From contig NW_027417548.1 in the NCBI RefSeq assembly GCF_009905375.1, positions 1-64,000 of the forward strand: a stretch of DNA of 64,000 bases, written 5' to 3'. Source of the stretch: Apium graveolens (Eukaryota; Streptophyta; Magnoliopsida; Apiales; Apiaceae). The notes under the pieces are model-generated. The model did no database searches and was not told the DNA's origin. It saw nothing but the letters and a program-made list of their open reading frames with translations. This document shows, in pieces, positions 21,132-33,300 of the stretch. Numbering within the stretch: the first letter of the stretch is position 1; each line of letters opens with the position of its first letter. The position numbers and the translations under genes were made by a program.

Positions 21132-22327
21132 CTTGATTCCTTGCTATTACCTTCACTGAGGACAGTGAAATTTTTAAGTTTGGGGGTGGTAGGTAAGGAA
21201 TATTTGTGTGTGCGTCCATATAGTTTGCATATTCATGATAGTTTAGTTCATATAGTTTGCATATTTGTCATGTAGTTATTTGTTTTTATTTTTACGTATT
21301 TGTTATCATGTTAGTATGATGCATATAGTTGCATTGGCATTTTATCATGATCCCTTAGGCTGCTTTTTCGATTAATTTGTGATAATGATTTGAGTGTAGC
21401 GATGTCGTATGGAGGAATGTTAAGTCCTAATGAATTGATTTGCATGCTGGAAATAAGAAATTTTCCCTAAGTCTTATAGGTTGCTTGAGTGCTAGATCAT
21501 GATCATGATTTCTTTGTTTGTCGAGGTTTAATCACTTATTTATATGTAGAATTTATGATATTCTCTTAGTGGAAAATAGCATGGATTTTTTAAAAAATGG
21601 AGAAAAACTTGGATATCAATGCTAGTTGTGGCTAGGCGTCAAATGGCTAGTAGCCGGCTCATATTTATATGAGTAGTATAGGGTTGAGCGAGATGGAGCG
21701 AAACACAATCGTTCAGATATTGTGAAAAAAAAGAAAAAAAAAAGAAAAAAAATATGTGTTATGCATAATTGATCACGAGTGGGCTCTTTAATACTCGAGT
21801 TATTAAGTTCTGGGGGACTTTGTGCTTAGTGACCTAAAGCTTTTATAGTATGGGATCCGCTAACCTAACGCTCGCTACATGGGTATTATTGCATAAGTCT
21901 TTTGTGGACCTCACTAATTGCACGATCAAACATATATGTGTTTTATTTTGTGTTAGCAATAAAAGCATAAATCCTTGTATAACTCTGATAAAAAAATGAA
22001 GTGTTGTCAGTCATTTTGAGTTTATCGTTTATTCTATTTATAACCTTGTGATTGTCTTGACGAGTGGTGAGTTAGGATTATTGATCTAGTTTTGAGAGTA
22101 CATCTGTTAAGCAAAATGCACACACGCACGTTTCTGGCTTCTGAGTTGGTTTGTGAGATTTGATTGAACTTTATGCGAATAATTGCATTCATTGAGATGT
22201 TGCTTATTGATTGGTTTAGTTATTATGAGGGGATCCTTGCATTCATTATAGTTGCATTCATGCATTTTTATTTCTTCTTTTTGAGTCTGTTTATGCTTGA
22301 GGACAAGCATCGATTCAAGTTTGGGGG
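21132..22327. other. Athila 3' non-coding region with two polypurine-type boxes
   Basis: No gene is visible. At 21157-21190 the sequence reads TGAGGACAGTGAAA then AAGTTTGGGGGTGG. A near copy, TGAGGACAAGCATC then AAGTTTGGGGGTGG, lies at 22297-22330 directly before the 3' LTR and is the polypurine tract. A poly-A-like stretch lies at 21725-21752. Confidence 0.65.
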
Positions 22328-23763
22328 TGGGTTAAGTGGCATTTATATCTACTTAAAATGCTTCGTAATGGCTCAAATTGGTGTTTTGTACTCAAGTTGT
22401 TTGTGTTTTTAATGTGTTTTTGTAGTATTTTACATTTCAGGTCATAATCGAAAGGAGGACTGGATTTTACATATTTTATGCTTAAAAGAGTGTTAGGATG
22501 GAGCCTCGGTGGAATGTGCAAAAGAAACCAGCAAGTGAAGTTAAGAAAGCAGAAAAAGTAAGTTTTTCCAGAAAACTCAGGGCGACCGCGCCAGTCTTCA
22601 GGGCGGCCACGCCCACTTAGCAGAAACCCAGGGCGGCCGCGCGGGATCTCAGGGCGGCCGCACTAGGTCGATTTTTCAGATTCCTGATTCTATTGGAAGA
22701 CTGATTTGCTGGACTTTTGATTCGATGGGCTGGTATTTAAAGACTCCAAAAAGACGTTTTTGATATACGGGAGCAAGGAGAGAGCAGAGAGAAGACCTAA
22801 TAGCACAAATTCAACGAAGGAGAAGAAGATCTAGTTTTTACTTGTAATTCTTTGCTTAAGTTGTAATCTTAGATGCTTGTTTTCTTTTTGAACCTAATAC
22901 TCTTATTAACGTACTTTTCTATTATTATTCAGTTATAAAGACTTACTTTATTTACCATGCTTTCATCAGAACCCGCGGTGATGATGAGTTCGGTTATGAA
23001 GTAATCGTTATCGTGGGGTTCCAACGGATTTACTTATGGATTTCTTTAGTTAACTGTTTTGATACCTAAGTGTGTGGTGATTGTATGATATACTAGTATT
23101 GGTTGTGCGTATTCTTCTTATGAGCGTCGCGTACTTATAAGATAGCATGGTAATCTCTATTGAAGCGAAAGTGAACATAGGGATTTAGAACTTATCATGC
23201 TAGCATAGGTTCATGTATTTGTTATGCATAATTCGTAGGTAATTTTAACCATCTTACTTTCCATATGTAATCACGATAGATAACTTGCACATTAAACCTT
23301 TATGTTGTCAAATTCTATAGACATATAGGGTCTCAACATAATTGGTTTTTATTCAGCTTCTATCTCTTTTGTGGATGTCTGGTAGTAGGGTAATCGTACA
23401 ACAAAAGTTGGCGTTTACTAGTTTCGTGTTATCTAATTAGTTATCATCACCATTGCATGTTAAGGTTAAGAACAATGACTTTGAATGAAGTATTTAATGA
23501 AGTTAGAATCTCATTTTTGTCTCATATAGTAAATCAATTACTTTTAATCTTTTAGTTAATTTCCATTTTAGTTTAATTTTAGTCATAAACAACCCAATTT
23601 ATTATTATCTTAGCATTGAGCGATAGCCATACCATTGTTGCATAGGTTCATAATCTTAAGTAAACCTAAAATGAGTCTTTATGAGAACGAACTAGAAAGT
23701 ATTCTATATTACTTGCGAACACATATACTTGCGTGTAATTTAGCGCATTTTTTTGTCCTAACA
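22328..23763 (+). repeat. 3' LTR of Athila F
   Basis: The start is inferred from the polypurine tract (TGGGTTAAGTGGC...). The end is placed at ...GTCCTAACA, before coding sequence of element E resumes on the minus strand. Length about 1.44 kb fits Athila. A TATA-like TATTTAAAGA is at 22734-22743. There is no second LTR in the window to confirm the limits. Confidence 0.6.
22579..22662. repeat. Four GC-rich motif copies in the Athila LTR
   Basis: AGGGCGACCGCGCC, AGGGCGGCCACGCC, AGGGCGGCCGCGCG and AGGGCGGCCGCACT lie within about 85 bp, separated by unrelated AT-rich words. They differ from AGGGCGGCCGCGCC mostly by changes at CG steps. The same motif occurs at 19531-19617. Confidence 0.85.
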
Positions 23764-23975
23764 GTTTTCCAGCATATAAGACCTTTGTTTAAGCTTATTT
23801 TCAGTCTCCCTATTATATTGCTAATTGCTCACTAAATCAACTATATGATTGGGAACATAATTATATACTATAGAAAAAGGTGACTTTCCTGTTGCAGAAT
23901 GAACAACGCTATTGTAAGCAAATTCCACCTGAGGCAAAACCAAATCCCATTCCTTTGCTCTTGTTCAAGTCCCCA
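23764..23975 (-). pseudogene. Integrase fragment of element E
   Basis: On the minus strand the sequence reads [15 protein letters not shown], then [12 protein letters not shown] and PNHIVDLV, the part of chromovirus integrase just after the catalytic core. No catalytic residues are included. On its right the sequence joins RT near 23975-24035, so RNase H and the integrase N-terminus and core are deleted. On its left it ends at the Athila LTR. Confidence 0.7.
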
Positions 23976-24034
23976 ACAAAAGTTTCATTTCTTCAAAAAT
24001 TCAGTGAAAGGAGGAGTAATAGTACTGAAATCTC

Positions 24035-24880
24035 TTAAAATCTCATGTAGAAAGTAGCTAAACCATGAAAATTTCGTACCTCGGTACCAGATTTAGGAAC
24101 AAGCCAGTCTCGAACTGCTTTAACCTTATATTCATCAGCTTGAATACCATCTTCTCCCATAGGGAATCCCAGAAACAACAATTTGCTGGTGCAAAATGTA
24201 CACTTTTTGAAGTTAATGTATAGCTTAATCTCTTCAAGAACCTGTAATACTTGTTTAAGGTGCTCTAAGTGATCTTCTCTGTTTTTACTATAGATAAGAA
24301 TATCATCGAAGTATACCACTACAAAAAGACCAATGAATGGATGAAGTACCTGATTCATCAACCTCATAAAAGTAGCTGGGGCATTAGACATCCCAAAAGG
24401 CAACATCAACCACTCAAACAACCCATCCTTTCTTTTAAAAGTTGTCTTCCACTCATCTCCTGGCCGAATACGGATTTGACGATACCCACTACATAGATCA
24501 ATCTTAGTAAAGAATTTTGAACCAGCTAACTCATCAAGCATGTCTTCCAATCGAGGAATAGGGAAATAATACTTAATCGTTGACTTATTAATAGCACTGC
24601 TATCAACACACATACGCCACTTGTTATCTTTTTTAGGAACAAGAAGGACAGGAAAAACACAAGGACTCATGCTCTCCCGAATAAATCCTTTTTTTAGTAA
24701 ATCTTCAATTTGATCTCTAAAAATCTTATTCTCCTTGGGACTCATATGGTAGTATGGCAAATTCAGTAAATACACCCCTGGAATTAAATCAATTTGTTGT
24801 TGAATATCCCGTGTAGGAAACAAAGCATTAGGCAACTCATCTGCATTCAGCTCCTCAAAATCCTATAAAATCTTATGTAC
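24035..24880 (-). pseudogene. Reverse transcriptase of element E
   Basis: A long open frame (24035-24835) with a stop in the lead-in ([15 protein letters not shown] at about 24860-24880). Motifs are [69 protein letters not shown], the catalytic [13 protein letters not shown], and [11 protein letters not shown]. It ends in the region [14 protein letters not shown], after which RNase H should come but does not. Key residues are intact. Confidence 0.85.
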
Positions 24881-25039
24881 TTCTTCCGCAATAGCCTCAT
24901 CTTTGACATCACTCATCAATCCCGTAACCACTATATGGAAGAAATATCATGTTTCTTTAATATCTTCATCTAACTCTTTATCATCATTTCCCATCACCAA
25001 AAAATCTGACTTTTCTGACCTACAATACCATCAAAATCC

Positions 25040-25512
25040 AGAATGGGGGCCATGTCAATTTTATGACTTCCCCACTTAAACAACGCCACTAGTTTATCCC
25101 ACTATACTGTAGTCGTATTCTTCAGCTTAATAGCTACCATTTTCATCTACTTTTTCTCAGGAACGTTCATTACGTCAAAAAAAATTATCCACATCCATCT
25201 TCCAATCCAGAAAATCCTCTACCCCATAGTTCCATAGAATAATGAAATATCAGCCTCCACACTATAATCATTATTATGATGCTACTTTTTGTTTTATGCC
25301 TCTTCTGTATCCGCGACTTCTTCATCCGTACTAGAATTATCAGCCACGACTCGAGGATTCCTAACATGTACTTCTCTTCCACCTCCACGTTGATTTTTGT
25401 TAATATTAATCTGATTTGTCAACATATCCACTAGGTCTGTCAAAGTATTGAGGGCTGCGGTAAAGGACATCATAATCCTAGCAAGATCTTCCTTAATAAC
25501 TGGTTCTCCCAT
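25040..25512 (-). pseudogene. Gag remnant of element E
   Basis: ATG at 25512 opens MGEPVIKEDLARIMMSFTAALNTLTDLVDML with an acidic stretch, as in chromovirus gag N-termini. A break near 25290 is followed in another frame by VAIKLKNTTTVWDKLVALFKWGSHKIDMAPI. Most of the capsid, the zinc knuckle and most of the protease are absent, so this is a deletion remnant. Confidence 0.55.
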
Positions 25513-25547
25513 AATGAATCAATTAACGAAAATGAAGGAAAAAGCAT

Positions 25548-25559
25548 GCTCTGATGCCA
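25548..25559 (-). other. Primer-binding site of element E
   Basis: On the minus strand TGGCATCAGAGC lies two bases inside the LTR end. It matches the initiator-Met tRNA primer site TGGTATCAGAGC with one difference. Confidence 0.75.
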
Positions 25560-25561
25560 AC

Positions 25562-26017
25562 TGACGCAGCACATAATCGTAGGATAAGCAAGCGCTAATC
25601 CTTAAGAACAAATATGAGTTCGCAAGCACGAATTCGAAAATATAACTCTGGAATCCATTAGAAAGATGAGAAAATTCTCAAGGGTTTTTGATTAATAATA
25701 AGATAATAATTCGGTATATAATGTTGATGTTTATATAGGTAAGGATATAAAACTCTAAAATAAAATAAGTAAAACCAAATCTGAATTAAAAATAAAATTA
25801 TAATTATAAGGCAACATGATCATGCAGTATTTAGCATGATCGTGCACAACCACCAAGCATCAATTGTTGGAAATTCATAGTTTGGCATGATCATGCCATC
25901 ACAAAGCGTGATCATGCCATCATCCCACCTCAGTAGCATGATCATGCAGTCCCTTTCCTTGTGCCCTTTTTCTGATCCTTAGCATCATCAATACTCGCAG
26001 CAAGATGTCCTACATCA
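25562..26017 (-). repeat. 5' LTR of element E
   Basis: Starts TGACGCAGC beside the primer site. The outer end is placed at ...TCCTACATCA, giving TG...CA and 456 bp, a usual size for small chromovirus LTRs. No partner LTR is in the window, so the outer limit is tentative. Confidence 0.5.
25814..25947. repeat. Five copies of palindrome GCATGATCATGC in LTR of E
   Basis: Copies start at 25814 (ACATGATCATGC), 25834 (GCATGATCGTGC), 25885 (exact), 25906 (GCGTGATCATGC) and 25936 (exact). Spacing is irregular and the intervening words are unrelated. Confidence 0.9.
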
Positions 26018-27599
26018 TAAACAACAATAATTTGAAACCCAAAATTCATGCCACGACTACTACTACCCGATGATTACGGTCCTAAATTTTCATAAAATTG
26101 ACACTACAATCCGGTGACTACGATCCTAAGTTCTTATTCAATATTTTCACAAACCTTGGCACAAATCAAAGATCCAAAAGTATCGTTTAGGTAGCACACA
26201 TAAACATAATTACATATAATATAAGACATAATTATTTTAAAATATATCATTACTTATCCCATGTTTTGATAATCAAATATACACACATAACACATAATTT
26301 TGAAAACACTAGTAAGATCGATCAAAAACTTACCTCAAATTCTGACCAGATCTAAATTTATTCTTTTTAACCCTCTAAAAGATGTTATCTTGGAAAACAT
26401 GAAATATGAAATTTGTAGAGAATGAAAAGATCTTTCCAAAAATTCTAGAAACAACGAATTCCGACTTACGATAAATTTTCTACGAATATTACAAGACTGC
26501 TGATTTTTAAGTACAAAAGCCCTACAAATTTTGACAATAAAAACGAGGAAGACGAATATAACATATTTATAACATTACAAAACCCTATTTCTTAACCTAC
26601 AAGTTAGCCATATCAAAATCTGATCCAAATTTTTGGCCCATTATTCTAATCCAATTTTAAATCCTAATTTTTATCAAATTTTAATCTTTTTTTTCTATTA
26701 TTCTTTTACTAATATTATTCAAAAAATCATTGGATATTACAATAACCCAAACCAATTTGTAATAATTTGGTTTGGATCGATTTGGTTGGTTTACTAAATA
26801 TATGAAACTAAAATCAATAAGTACGGAATAAAGCAGAAAGTCTCAAATTTTAAAATACTTGAAATTTGTTCAAAAAAATATTTCAAACATCCATATCAAA
26901 TATGTCAAACCGTTAGAGTGCTAGGGACTGGATTAGAATAAGGGTGTGGGTTTAGGATATGATTTGGAGGAGTGTTTGGGTTTGGGATGAGATTTGAGTC
27001 CACGATGGAGGGAAGAGCGGAAGAGAGGTGCAAGAGAGATCTAGGGTTTCCAGTATATTACGAAGTGTATTATTGAGGACTGAGGTTATAAGTTATATTT
27101 AGACCAACATATAAATGGGCCTAAATATATTTACTCGACAATCAGATTAGCATGTATGTATATTGTTTAGTCGGGTTGGGTTGGATCGGTAAAAAAATAT
27201 TGAAACCCATATCCAACCCACTTAAATTAGGTTGATATTTTTTCAATCTAAATATGTCTCGTGTTGAAAAAGGTCAGTTTGAATCAACCCAAATAGTGCC
27301 AGTTCGGATTGGATTGAACGGCTTGATCGGGTTATGTACACCCATGACTTAGAGTGTGGGAAGGAAGCCCATTATAATTTATCCAACTCCTCGAGTCTTC
27401 TAATTACAAGCTTACAACGCTAGTGCATAAATCCCGAAAGGGAATAATAGTCATTGCAATTATGTTTGCACGTGTTGGGTATGAAGGGGTCAGAAGTGGT
27501 TATGGTTCCCTTTGGGGTTATCATAATATTAGAATTTCTGTTATATAATTCTTCAAATATATATTTTATCTATATATTTATGTAAATATATAAAATTTG
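26018..27599. other. Non-coding AT-rich DNA
   Basis: No gene is visible. A diverged direct repeat built on CCGATGATTACGGTCCTAA / CCGGTGACTACGATCCTAA lies at about 26060-26140. GGTTTGG/GGATCGG-type words at 26755-26800 and 27170-27345 look like remnants of hAT-type ends (for example GGGTTATGTACACCCATGA), without clear limits. Confidence 0.4.
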
Positions 27600-27700
27600 T
27601 CATTACAATTTTGGTGTAGTGGCTTGTGTCCCCCTTACGGGAGATCACGAGTTCGGCTCATGATATGTGTGTGTCTGATTAATTACCAAAAAAAAATTTG
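27600..27700 (+). mobile_element. tRNA-derived SINE candidate
   Basis: TGGTGTAGTGG at 27612-27622 fits the RNA polymerase III box A, and GTTCGGCTC at 27651-27659 fits box B except for one base. A-rich tracts follow (27687-27696). Spacing between the boxes is tRNA-like. No target duplication was identified and it may be truncated. Confidence 0.45.
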
Positions 27701-28442
27701 CCCCTCATAAAAAAAATATTTGGACACTCCAAAAAAAATATTTGACCCTATAAAATTTGAAAATTTAATTCATTATAATTCTCTTATTAATTTGGTAGAC
27801 CAAATTCAAAAATAAAAATAAACATAATTATGCGTATAATCAAATATACTATTTTTAAAAATTGATTATGTAATGTGATATATCATAAAGGTAATCGTCA
27901 ATGTGTCTCTTTTTAAAAAATATAAGAGTCTTTTCGTCTTGTTATCCCAAAAACACATACCTCACTTATTCATTTTTGTACAACAGAGCTAGTGATCTCC
28001 CGTATTATCAGTGTTTTCATTAATAATAACCCAATCAGATTGTTAATGCAAATTTTATTATCCAGGTAATATTTTACTTGTTCTTATATAACTTATTATC
28101 TTCTTCATTATTTTCTTAGTGATTGCTGAAATGTTAGTATGTTACTTACTCATATTCAAAATAAAACTTAATTTTATGTGTACTATTACTACTTAAAGAC
28201 TATGACTTGAAATTATCATGATTAGTTTCTCGATTATTGTGTGCTTATTTATACTGAAAAACAAATAGGAAACTTTTTTAGTACGAACTCAATTATAGAT
28301 AGGTCTCATAATATGAAGGAATGTAGAACTTCGATATGAAAAATTTTACTAGTATTTTTATATTTATTTCATAAAATATTTTACTGTATTGATGATTTTT
28401 TTACATCTCTATCTATATTTGCGTCCTTGGTTGGGTACCTGG
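27701..28442. other. Non-coding AT-rich DNA
   Basis: I see no gene or clear repeat apart from runs of A and T. Confidence 0.4.
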
Positions 28443-30180
28443 TAGGGGTGATCACTGTTCGGGTTAAACCGCATAGTATGCATATTGATTAGACCCACAT
28501 TGAACCCGAAATGTGGTTTGCGGTTACGGTTCAACTATTTGAAAAATCCGCGGGTTATGGGTTGGTTTTGATTTGACCTTAAACCAATCCGCTTTCGATC
28601 CGAACCGCATCAATATATATATATATTAAAGTTCTATGAAGTCCACTATTTAATTGAAGTCATGGAGTTCATATTCTATAAATAAATTGTTGCAAAACTT
28701 TTTATCTTTTGAAACATATTTTACAAAAATCACTATTTTAATAAAAATCTTTCAAATCTCGTATATATTTTAAGTAGAATATTTCCAAACATTTTATGTT
28801 TTGCAACGTAAATATGAATGTTCTGTAAACTAGGTATGTTCTATAGAATAGTATATTTTGCAATGTTTTACTTATAAAATATATGTGATTTGCAAGATTA
28901 TTATTAAAAGAATGATATTTGTATAATATGATTCACAATATAATAAGTTTTAAAATTTTATATAATATATTACTTGCAGAACATATATAAACTCCAAGAC
29001 TCCGCTAAAATAGTGGACTCTAGGGTAGAGCACGGTTCAGTTTGATGCGGTTTTTAGATAAAACTAAAACTGCATGTCCTCGATTTTTAAAATTGAAAAC
29101 TGAAATCGCATCCGCAACCATCTGTTTATTTTCGGTTTTAAAAATCTCGGTTCAGTTATAATCGGATTGGCTTCTGTTTTAAAATTGCATCCCACAAAAT
29201 TTACAAAATAAATAATTCGTAATAGTTAACTTTGTATAAGTATAAAAAATGCAATTAATGGATAAGATATTTTTAAAGCTGATTACATAATACCACAGGT
29301 TGTGGTTTTGGTTAAGCATCACAATTCAAACAACTCCTAATTTCATGTTTGATAATCGAGATATACAATGTTATTTATGAATGATACAGTCCAGAGGTTA
29401 AAGTTAAGTAAAAAGCTGCAACAGTCCTAAATCAAAATGAATATATCTTCTGCAGCAAAAAAGAAATTATATAACAGTCAAAAACTAGTTACATGGTATT
29501 AGTAATCACCAGTACTAAGTTAGTAACTAGTAACCCGGTTCACTCATAATAATGTTAATTAGACCCGTACATTTTTATACCTAAGAGATATATTTGCATA
29601 TTTTTATTTTAAAAATATATATAAATTATCTTAGAAACATTTATTTTTTTAATAATCGAATCGGTTCGGTTTTAACCTATAACTAGAACTGGACAATCAG
29701 TTTCGTTTTCAGTTTATAATTTTCGGTTTTGGTTTTAGTTTGGTTTTGAATGGATCGGTTTGTATCGGTTTTAAGCGGTTTCGGTTTCCTTTAAAAATAA
29801 TGTTGAATACTTTTTTATTTCTTTTGGTATATTGAACGTTTATTATTGCAATTAATTGATCAACGTGTATATGTATATATATATATATATATTATGTATA
29901 TATTAATTATTTAAATTGTAACAAGGAAAGTTTAAATAGAAGAAATTTTGCTTAGCAAAAAAAAGAAAAAGAATTGATACTTTATTTCTCGAGTTCACTA
30001 ATAAAAAAGTCGTAAACCGCCAAAATCCGTTGAATCGAACTGAATAAAACCGAATCGAGTGGCTTGGTTTTATTGAATTATGCGGTTCAGATTAGTTTGA
30101 TTTTTTTAAATAGTAATTATTTGATTTCATTCCGATTTAACATAAAATTTGAACCAAACACGACCAAAATCAGTGTACAT
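28443..30180. mobile_element. hAT-like non-autonomous remnant(s)
   Basis: TAGGGGTGATCACTGTTCGG at 28443 looks like a plant hAT end. Subterminal CGGTT/AACCG words recur at 28480-28610, 29030-29170, 29655-29790 and 30010-30140. I did not find a matching right end or a target duplication, so limits and copy number are uncertain. Confidence 0.35.
28627..29030. mobile_element. Inverted-repeat MITE nested in the hAT-like remnant
   Basis: Left arm GTTCTATGAAGTCCACTATTT continues to ATGGAGTTCAT. The right arm, reverse-complemented, reads CTCTACCCTAGAGTCCACTATTTT then TTGGAGTTTAT, an imperfect inverted repeat of about 45 bp enclosing about 310 bp of AT-rich DNA. Superfamily and target duplication are not settled. 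Confidence 0.5.
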
Positions 30181-30347
30181 TAGTCTAAACACGCATTGTC
30201 GACATTAATTTCCTTTTTTTAATAAAAAAAATTTATGTTAACTTCCTTTTTTTAATAAAAGATAATTCAACACGCATTTCTATTAGTCTTATATACGCGA
30301 TGCATGTAGCTATAAAGTATAAACTTTGCTGCTACTAGCCAAGTAAG

Positions 30348-33300
30348 TAGAGGTGGCCAACCATGCGGGTCGGGCGGTCCGGGCCGGGTTGGAAACGGGT
30401 TGTAACCGGAAAAACGGAACACTGAACCGACACTTGAACTGACCGAATTGGGTCGGGCTGTGCGTGAACTTAAAGAAAGTAACTCGGATTCGGCACTGAA
30501 GTCGTGTGCGTGCCAGGCGGTTCATGGGTTGGCGGGTTACTCGGTTCACGGGCTGAAAGCTCACGGGTTCACGGGCTTGACACTTGAATTGATTTTATTT
30601 ATATTTGCTGTCTGCTGACATCTGCTGACAAGTGACAAGTGTTGTCCATGTGACATATAAGCTCATCATCTCCCCCGGGCCGAATAAATGCATCCCCGTC
30701 TATCATGTCACATAATCTGTTTTTTTAATTAAATGTGTGAGAAAACTCGAAATTATTTACATAATTTATTCGAAATTAGTATATCAATATTTATTAAAAT
30801 ATAAGCTCATAATATAATTAATAAAATGTAACACTTAATAATTTTATTATTTTAAGTTTTTGGTTAAAAAGAGGACGGTACCTCTTATAAATTTTATTAA
30901 TTAAAAAAATTACAAATGATGTGAGAGGACTCCTCTATAAAAAAACGGAACAAACCGCATCAAACATTAAAAAAAATACAAATCAAATAATATTAAAACA
31001 TTAAAAAAAATTACATTAAATATTTGTTCTGGAGTTGTTCGCTAGTTGAGGTTCCCGATTCGGATGAAGTATTCATTGTCATCCATGGCTCGTCGTCATC
31101 GTCGGAGTCTTCTTTTCTTCCTTGTTGTCTTTTAACGGCTTGATCCCAATCTTTTTTGCAAACTAAAATCTTTACAACGTCTGGCGCAAGACTGGATCTC
31201 TTCTCATCTAACACTTTTCTGCCTGCACTAAAAGCGGACTCGGACGCAATTGTAGAAGCCGGGACAACTAAAATATCCTTTGCAATTTTTGCTAAAACCG
31301 GAAATTGTTACTCATGATTCTTCCACCATGTTAGTATATCAAAATCATCATTTAACTCATAACTATATGAAAAAAATTCGTGAACCATACTAGTGGCAGA
31401 AGCCGGTATGGTAGATGACTTGGAAATTCTAGATTTTTATTTTTTGGTTAGTATAGATGAAATGGTACTATTAAACCTACTAGAAGTATTACCACTCTTC
31501 GGTGGTATAGTACTTTGAGTTTTTGGAGCATACATATCTATAAGATGAAACAACAAATTTAAATAATTATTTACATATAAAATATGATTATATGAAACTC
31601 CTAACACTGCATAATAATGTTCTAACATATTTTCTAAACCTTCCTTCCTAACACCGGGATCAAGAAGACATGCAATACCATAAATATAAGGAAATTCGGT
31701 AAAGTATTCGATCCATTTAATTTTCATATCCTTAATAATATCACTAAAATTATCATTTTCTTCGTATTCCTTTAAAGTAGTAACAATACTAACACATTCA
31801 ATGATACAATGGTGTACATTTGGTTCATAAACATAAGAAAAAACTTTAGTAGCATGCGCAAAACAATAAAGTATGTCACGTACAGTAGATGCTAATTCCC
31901 AATCTTCCTCGGTAATAATTCCTCCTTCGTATTGGTGAATTGGATCGTCGTTATATAAGATGGTAATAATGGGTTTATATTTAATTGCTTCAACAAGTAA
32001 TTTATATGTCGAACTCCATCTTGTAGGACAATCAATACCCCATTTTTTCGGCCTTAGTCCATTTTCTTTACACAATTTCTTGTACCTAGACCTATATTTA
32101 CCCGCCAAACGTAGATACTTAATTACCTTCCTAATAGGTTCTAATAAATTATTTATTTGTTGAATATCTACTTGAGCCGTTAAGTTAACTATATGAGCAC
32201 AACATCTAATATGTAAAAATACTCCATCTAAAATTAAAGGAATTTCAGTCCTAATATAATTAATACATTTGTTGTTATTAGCAGCATTATCTAAGGAAAT
32301 TGTGAATACCTTGTTAAACAAATTAAATTCCTTAATTGTATCTAAAATTCTAGACATAATATTATAGCCGGTGTATAATTCGTCCATAACATCAAATGCA
32401 ATAATTCATTTCTGTAACATGTAATCGACACCAATCCAATGGACGGTAACACATATATAAGGCTCACCTTGACTCGAACTCCAACAATCACTAGTTAACG
32501 AAACCATACCATCAAATTCTCGAAAAAATTCAATTAATTGTACTCTAGCGCAATGATATTGTGTTATTGTGTGTCATTTTAGTGTGTTTCTAGGAATTTT
32601 TCTAAATGCCGGATTTATCGTAGTTTTCATCATATATTCTAAATTATCACTCTCACCGTGAGAAAATGGTAACTCGTCTAGTGTAACAAAAGTAGCAAAA
32701 CTTTCTATCATTCTATCTCTACTATAGGAAAAAAGGCATACCTCCACCTCCCGTTGATGTCATAAAACCACCGAGTTGCGATTGTTGTGGACCTCTTCGT
32801 GCTTCTCCCCTTTCGTGACTCGCCTTCGTAATAGAGTGAATATTCTCCAAATGTCGGTTTAGTGTTCCCGTGCCGGTCCCTCGAGCGTAACTAAATGGTT
32901 GATGTGGTCTACCATTTTGTACACAAATCAAACAATGTACTTTAAATCTATTCGGATTATCCGGCACAACTTCTTTCGAAAAATATGTCCACACGTGCGA
33001 TGATTGTCTCGAACTCGTAGCACCTACAGAAATTTACAAAACGAATAAAATTAGTTAACGAATTTACAATCATCAATTAATATTTAAAGTCAAATTACAA
33101 ATCGAATAAAATTTGTAAACTGAAATTTACAAAAATGAATTTACGAAATAAACTGAATTTGTAAACTGAAATTTACAAAAATGAATCAACAATAAAAACA
33201 ATCAACAATATATATAAACAATATACTATAATAAACTATACCGAATAAACCTAGAACAATACACAATTTAAACTATCCCCTTCTTCCTTTCTTCCCTACT

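Larger units (their letters stand above)
14063..23763 (+). mobile_element. Element F: Athila-like Ty3/gypsy retrotransposon, 5' part missing
   Basis: Plus-strand order is gag end, protease, RT, RNase H, integrase, a second large ORF, polypurine tract and 3' LTR, as in Athila. The protein parts match Athila closely in character (LENQIGKIAN...LPSDTEVPG, CDLGASINLMPLSIF, FMDDFSVFG). The 5' LTR and most of gag are not in the window: element A abuts the gag at 14063, so A probably inserted here and the rest lies to the left. A SIRE-like solo LTR splits the gag. All reading frames carry lesions. Confidence 0.85.
23764..26017 (-). mobile_element. Element E: chromovirus-type Ty3/gypsy, internally deleted
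   Basis: Minus-strand order from the right is LTR 25562-26017, primer site, gag part, RT and an integrase piece that runs into the Athila LTR at 23763. The RT resembles chromoviruses of the Reina/CRM group ([27 protein letters not shown]). RNase H and most of integrase are missing. The left part of E should lie beyond the left window edge if Athila inserted into it. Confidence 0.75.

Noticed and set aside
27612..27659. Functional tRNA gene
   Set aside because: The polymerase III boxes are present, but no cloverleaf with acceptor and anticodon stems can be drawn convincingly; a SINE head fits better.
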